Below, one piece after another: positions 5,240-8,900 of a stretch of DNA of 8,900 bases; the first letter of the stretch is position 1, and each line of letters begins with the position of its first letter. The stretch is taken from assembly GCA_036794765.1 (NCBI GenBank), contig DAIRGB010000047.1, positions 1 through 8,900 on the forward strand. The letters are read 5' to 3'. Below the pieces are notes generated by a model. That model was given only the letters and a program-made list of their open reading frames with translations, was not told the DNA's origin and did not search any database. A program made the position numbers and the translations under genes. The stretch is from DAIRGB01 sp036794765 (GTDB lineage Bacteria; Patescibacteriota; JAHJAL01).

Positions 5240-6985
5240 TTAAATATTTTTAATGGCTGCTTCGATAAGGCCGAGGAAGGTGGGGGCGGGGTCAAAAAGA
5301 TTGGATTTGAATTCGGGATGTGACTGGGTGGCTATAAAATATGGATGGTTTTTTAGTTCGATAAATTCGACTAGTTTGGTCAAATCTTTTTTGATGTGAT
5401 AGCCAGAGATGATAAGTTGTTGGTCAAAGATTTTTTCCAGATATTTGGGAGAGACTTCGTAGCGATGGCGATGTCGTTCGATGATCGAATTTTTTAGATT
5501 ATAGTTTTGTCCGAGTCTAAATTGTTGGGTTAGATCTGAAAGTAAATTATTTATCTGGAATTGATCTTTTTGGAGACGATGAGATTTTTGGTAGAGTTTA
5601 AATATTTTAGAATTTGGTTCTAGTGTGGCCAAGTAGGCTCCTAGTCGCATGGTTCCGCCAAAGTTGTGTTTGGCGACAGTTTCTTTTTGGCTTTTTAATA
5701 TGTCTATGACCGGGTAGGGTGTTTTGGGATTGATTTCGGTGGAATTGGCGTTTTTTAGACCGGAAACGTGACGGGCGTATTCGATTAAAGCAAGTTGGAG
5801 GCCGAAACATAGTCCGAGGAAGGGGAGTTTGTTTTCTCGTAAATATTGAATGACGTTTATTTTTCCTTCAGTGCCGCGACTGCCGAAGCCGCCGGGAATG
5901 ATGATACCTTGATAATTTTTTAAATCAGCTAGGTTTTTTTTGATTTGAGTGTGTGAATGGAATTCTGACTCGAAATCACCGGCGTTGAGCCAGGTAATAT
6001 TTGCATTATAGTTGTATTGGTACGCAGCGTGTTTTACAGCTTCGATGACGGAGATATAAGAATCGGATAAAACGAAATTACCGGTTTGAAAGTATTTACC
6101 GACGATGCCTATTTCGACATTTTTTTTGATTTTGTTGATTTGAGATAATTTTTGTGACCACTTTTTTTTGGTTTTGAGTTGATTTTTTAGATTCAATTTT
6201 TTAAATAGTATTGTGCTGAGATTTTCTGATTCCAAAGTATGGGGAATGTCGTAGATATTTTTGACGTTGGGGGCGGATATAACCGCTTCTTGGGTGACGC
6301 TGCAGTTGAAAGCGATTTTTTCTTTACGTTTGTCATCGAGAGGAACTTCAGCACGGGCAATAATAATGTCGGGTTGTAATCCAGCATAATTGAGGCTGCG
6401 GACGGCATATTGGGTTGGTTTGGTCTTTAGTTCGGCTTCTGATGTTTGTTGGGGAAGAAAACTAACCAGCAACAAAGCGACGTCTTGAGGTTTTTGTAGT
6501 TTAAGCATGCGTATTGCTTCCAGAAACAAAAGATTTTGATATTCTCCTACGGTCCCTCCCACTTCGATTAAAACTATATCGGCTTGGGCTTTTTTGCCAG
6601 CGTTTTTGATGCGGGATATGACTTCGAGTGGGACATGGGGAACGACTTCGACGCATTTGCCGGCAAATTTCAGACTTCTTTCCTGATTTATCAAAGAAAG
6701 ATAGACGCTGCCGGTGGTCATGTAGTTGGCTGAGGTGAGATTTTTTTCCAGATAGCGTTCGTAATTTCCCATATCTTGATCGCATTCCAAACCATCGTCC
6801 AAGACGAAGACTTCGCCGTGTTCGGTTGGATTCATAGTACCGGCATCAACGTTGACATAAGGGTCGATCTTGATAGCTGTGACAGCAAAACCTTTTTCTT
6901 GAAGTATTTTGCAGATAGAAGCGGTAGTTACTCCTTTACCCACTCCGGAAATTACTCCGCCTACAACGAAGATATATTTTTTCAT
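5240..6985 (-). CDS. pyrG: CTP synthase (glutamine hydrolysing)
   Basis: PyrG makes CTP from UTP, ATP and glutamine, the last step of pyrimidine nucleotide synthesis, in the cytoplasm. The N-terminal synthetase domain (about 1-265) shows the P-loop GGVISGVGKGVTT (9-21), DPYVNVDAGTMNP (41-53), DMGNYERY (71-78) and IEVGGTVGEYQ (140-150) with the Mg-binding D71 and E141, and the UTP/CTP-binding KTKPTQ (187-192). A basic linker (about 265-288) leads to the class I glutamine amidotransferase domain, with PGGFGSRGTEGK (364-375), nucleophile C392 in GLCFGLQ, ERHRHRYEV (503-511) and the H556/E558 dyad in SHPEF. Every catalytic residue is present. Length is 581, against about 530-550 usually; the surplus is mostly a polar segment at about 465-500 between KLY and IIERHRHRYEV. 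It diverges from dnaG across 171 bp. The start has only a weak purine stretch upstream (AAGAAAAAATT). Confidence 0.97.
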   Translation of the reverse strand: MKKYIFVVGGVISGVGKGVTTASICKILQEKGFAVTAIKIDPYVNVDAGTMNPTEHGEVFVLDDGLECDQDMGNYERYLEKNLTSANYMTTGSVYLSLINQERSLKFAGKCVEVVPHVPLEVISRIKNAGKKAQADIVLIEVGGTVGEYQNLLFLEAIRMLKLQKPQDVALLLVSFLPQQTSEAELKTKPTQYAVRSLNYAGLQPDIIIARAEVPLDDKRKEKIAFNCSVTQEAVISAPNVKNIYDIPHTLESENLSTILFKKLNLKNQLKTKKKWSQKLSQINKIKKNVEIGIVGKYFQTGNFVLSDSYISVIEAVKHAAYQYNYNANITWLNAGDFESEFHSHTQIKKNLADLKNYQGIIIPGGFGSRGTEGKINVIQYLRENKLPFLGLCFGLQLALIEYARHVSGLKNANSTEINPKTPYPVIDILKSQKETVAKHNFGGTMRLGAYLATLEPNSKIFKLYQKSHRLQKDQFQINNLLSDLTQQFRLGQNYNLKNSIIERHRHRYEVSPKYLEKIFDQQLIISGYHIKKDLTKLVEFIELKNHPYFIATQSHPEFKSNLFDPAPTFLGLIEAAIKNI

Positions 6986-7022
6986 AATTTTTTCTTAAGG
7001 ACTTTATATTATTATTGTATTG

Positions 7023-7081
7023 GAACGTGAGAACGTTGGAAAGTGTGAAAGTGTGAATGTGTGTTCTAACGTTCTCGCGTT
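7023..7081. repeat. Octamer array within a 14-bp-stem hairpin, upstream of pyrG
   Basis: Five 8-base units run in phase at 7023-7062: GAACGTGA, GAACGTTG, GAAAGTGT, GAAAGTGT, GAATGTGT. The first two units are complementary to a later stretch, so 7024-7037 pairs with 7068-7081 over 14 bp with a single G-T wobble, leaving a 30-base loop formed by the remaining units. It lies 38 bp from the pyrG start and has no U-run typical of a terminator. It could be a cruciform, a leader-RNA structure or simply repeat debris. Confidence 0.6.
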
Positions 7082-7101
7082 TGTATTTTTGCACTACGTG
7101 T

Positions 7102-7136
7102 CTTGCAACTTGTTACTTGATCCTTGATACTTAATA
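7102..7136. repeat. Heptamer tandem array upstream of dnaG (5 x 7 bp)
   Basis: The units are CTTGCAA, CTTGTTA, CTTGATC, CTTGATA and CTTAATA, ending 20 bp before the dnaG ATG. Every unit begins CTT. It is one of the cleanest heptamer arrays in the window and the only one placed in a likely promoter. Confidence 0.75.
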
Positions 7137-7140
7137 TAGA
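7110..7140 (+). promoter_or_regulatory. Possible dnaG promoter formed partly by the heptamer array
   Basis: TTGTTA (7110-7115; 4 of 6 to TTGACA) and TATAGA (7135-7140; 4 of 6 to TATAAT) are 19 bases apart; an alternative -10, AATATA (7133-7138), gives 17. Transcription would start near 7147, leaving about 10 bases before the ATG. The -35 hexamer is a heptamer unit, so other units offer TTG at 7-base steps. Confidence 0.3.
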
Positions 7141-7156
7141 CATTAATTCACTATTT

Positions 7157-8900
7157 ATGAATGAAATTGAAGAAATAAAACAGAGATTGGACGTGGTGGA
7201 ATTGGCAAAAAATTATATGACGCTCAGGCAGGCGGGGAGAAATTTTAAGGCTGTTTGTCCTTTGCACAATGAAAAAACCCCTTCTTTGATGGTTTCGCCG
7301 GATAAGCAGATATGGCACTGTTTTGGCTGCGGAGCGGGAGGAGATATTTTTGCTTTGGTACAAAAGATGGAGGGATTGGATTTTTATGAATCATTGAAAA
7401 TTTTGGCGGAGAAGGCAGGGGTGGAATTGAAGCAGAGTCCGGGATACAAAAAATTTAGGCAGGAAGCAGAGAAGTTGACTGATATAAATGTTTTGGCGGC
7501 AGAATTTTATCATCAAGCTTTCAAACTGAGTAAAGCAGGGGTGGTGGCTAGAAATTATGTGGAAAAAAGAGGATTGGACGAAGCCACGGTTAAAAAATTT
7601 AAAATTGGTTATGCGCCTGATTTGTGGGACGCTTTGGTAAATTTTTTGAAAAGTAGGGGTAAGAGCGAGCAGGAAATGCAAACGGTTGGATTAGTGTCGA
7701 GGACCAAAAAAAATACAGTCGTGGATCGTTTTCGGCAGAGATTGATGTTTCCGATTTGGGATCAAAATAATATTATCGTTGGCTTTACGGGAAGAGTTTT
7801 ACGTGAGGAAGATAATCCTAAGTATTTAAATACGGCGGCGACCAAGTTGTTTGATAAAAGTAAGATTTGGTATGGTTTGAATTTTGCCAAGGAAAAAGTA
7901 AAGAATAAAAATGAAGTGATAGTTTGTGAAGGCCAAATGGATGTGATTGCTTGTCATCAAGCCGGATATGATCAGGCGGTTTGTAGTTCCGGGACGGCGG
8001 TGTCGGTTTTACAATTGAAATTACTAAAAAGATGGACGGAAAATATTGTTTTGGCATTTGATAAAGATCAGGCTGGATTGTTAGCTGGTTATCGTTTGAC
8101 TGGTTTGGCTTTGGCAGCTGGTTTAAAAGTCAAAATAATTGATATGGGTGATTACAAAGATCCTGACGAAATAATCAGGGCGGATAAATCGAAATGGGAA
8201 GAGAGTTTGAAAGGAGCAAAAGATTTTGTTGATTATTATATTGATGCTTTTTCCTTAAATGGTGGAGATGTAAAACAAAAACAGGATTTGGCTGATAAGA
8301 TAATTCCTTTGATTGATCAGGTGGAAGATGAGGTAGGAAAGGGACACTATTTGGGGTGGTTGGCAGATAAATTGGGGGTTGATTCTAGATTTGTTTTGGA
8401 GAAATATGAAAAATGGCAGAAAAAGAGCGAAGCAGATTTGGTAAAAAAAATTGGTAAAGATGGAAAAAATAGCCAAACAACAATTGATTTGGCTGATCCC
8501 AGATTGAGACTGTTGGGTTTGTTTTTGGCTTTTTGGAATAATCTGAAAGATGAGCGGAAATATTTGCCTTTGGATATTTCTTCTGTTAAACTGAAAGAGA
8601 TTGTGACCTATCTGCAGGAAAAAAAGGAAAATAGTGATTTTGATTGGTCGGAGTTGTCGGGTTTTGATGAGATGGTGCTGACTGATTTGAGAAAACTGGT
8701 TTTGGTGATTGAAAAAGAGTATCAGGATTTGGACGAAGAGTTGATCAAAAATGAGGTTAAGTTGTTGCTTACTAGGATTGAGACGGTTGGTTATGAGCAC
8801 AAAAAAGAAGAATTGGAAAATATGATTTTGGAAGCGGAAAAGACTGGCGAGCGGGAAAAAGTTAAAGAATATATTAGGAGCTTGCAGAACTTGATTATCA
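7157..8900 (+). CDS. dnaG: DNA primase DnaG (last residues cut off by the window edge)
   Basis: DnaG makes the RNA primers for DNA replication and works with the replicative helicase DnaB. The frame is open for 581 codons and probably ends within a few residues beyond the edge, since DnaG proteins are about 580-620 long. The zinc-binding CHC2 domain shows C34, H37, C55 and C58 (CPLH and CFGC). The RNA-polymerase-like basal part contains RFRQRLMFPIWD and GFTGRVL (about 189-215) and YLNTAATKLFDK. The Toprim fold carries E258 in EGQMDV and D302/D304 in FDKDQAG, the metal-binding catalytic residues. EGQMD replaces the usual EGYMD. The C-terminal helicase-binding region starts around DPRLRLLGLFLAFW (447 on) and ends in charged coiled helices. 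The ATG at 7157 fits the family's short N-terminus; there is no Shine-Dalgarno. In many bacteria rpoD follows dnaG, which cannot be checked here. Confidence 0.96.
   Translation, partial: MNEIEEIKQRLDVVELAKNYMTLRQAGRNFKAVCPLHNEKTPSLMVSPDKQIWHCFGCGAGGDIFALVQKMEGLDFYESLKILAEKAGVELKQSPGYKKFRQEAEKLTDINVLAAEFYHQAFKLSKAGVVARNYVEKRGLDEATVKKFKIGYAPDLWDALVNFLKSRGKSEQEMQTVGLVSRTKKNTVVDRFRQRLMFPIWDQNNIIVGFTGRVLREEDNPKYLNTAATKLFDKSKIWYGLNFAKEKVKNKNEVIVCEGQMDVIACHQAGYDQAVCSSGTAVSVLQLKLLKRWTENIVLAFDKDQAGLLAGYRLTGLALAAGLKVKIIDMGDYKDPDEIIRADKSKWEESLKGAKDFVDYYIDAFSLNGGDVKQKQDLADKIIPLIDQVEDEVGKGHYLGWLADKLGVDSRFVLEKYEKWQKKSEADLVKKIGKDGKNSQTTIDLADPRLRLLGLFLAFWNNLKDERKYLPLDISSVKLKEIVTYLQEKKENSDFDWSELSGFDEMVLTDLRKLVLVIEKEYQDLDEELIKNEVKLLLTRIETVGYEHKKEELENMILEAEKTGEREKVKEYIRSLQNLII

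Noticed and set aside
7102..7136. Tandem array as a CRISPR
   Set aside because: Units are 7 bases with no spacers, far too short for CRISPR repeats, and no cas gene is present.
8255..8800. Open frame of 181 codons on the - strand
   Set aside because: It lies wholly antisense to dnaG, in the helicase-binding region. Its Gln-, Phe- and Ile-rich protein is what the complement of G/T-rich coding DNA gives, with no recognisable motif.
1676..8900. Recoded TGA as in Gracilibacteria or Absconditabacteria
   Set aside because: No in-frame TGA was found in the genes, and Trp and Gly use normal codons, so the standard code suffices. TGA not being used as a stop in five genes is too small a sample.
1..8900. 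tRNA, rRNA or a known riboswitch
   Set aside because: No cloverleaf with a GTTCRA-type arm or conserved rRNA stretch was seen, and the intergenic spaces are short and occupied by repeats or the terminator.

Overview
The window looks like a piece of a small, AT-rich bacterial genome of the Candidate Phyla Radiation (Patescibacteria). This is inferred from the genes, not from a database match. The signs are compact spacing, A/T-rich gene starts without Shine-Dalgarno sequences, a DnaG with an EGQMD Toprim motif, a small anchored protein with a four-cysteine outer domain of a kind I associate with these bacteria, and many 7-base micro-repeats. The genetic code looks standard: Trp is TGG, the five complete genes stop with TAA or TAG, and I see no in-frame TGA. 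The + strand is rich in G and T throughout, including where genes lie on the - strand. This shifts amino-acid use between the strands.

Layout: (1) 1-1429, - strand: a large multi-pass membrane protein, probably a GT-C-like glycosyltransferase, whose 3' end lies beyond the left edge. (2) 1430-1675: a divergent intergenic region holding a 132-bp element with perfect 37-bp inverted arms, each itself a hairpin. (3) 1676-2917, +: a TrmA/RlmD-type uracil-5 RNA methyltransferase with its iron-sulfur cysteines. (4) 2882-3511, -: an FkbM-type methyltransferase overlapping the previous gene tail to tail by 36 bp. (5) 3550-4389, +: rsmE, with two repeat-derived expansions. (6) 4439-4470: a bidirectional terminator between convergent genes. 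(7) 4493-5152, -: a membrane-anchored surface protein. (8) 5240-6985, -: pyrG, CTP synthase, with an extra segment in its amidotransferase domain. (9) 6986-7156: a divergent region made largely of an 8-base repeat hairpin and a 7-base repeat array. (10) 7157-8900, +: dnaG, primase, running off the right edge close to its expected C-terminus.

The genes do not form one pathway. RNA modification (two enzymes), nucleotide synthesis and replication priming are housekeeping. The two membrane proteins and the FkbM enzyme point to cell-surface or glycan work. No CRISPR, tRNA, rRNA, transposase or defence gene is visible. The most unusual content is repeat DNA: heptamer arrays recur at about eight sites, both between genes and inside coding loops of the two rRNA methyltransferases, and a nested palindromic element sits 24 bp upstream of one of those genes.
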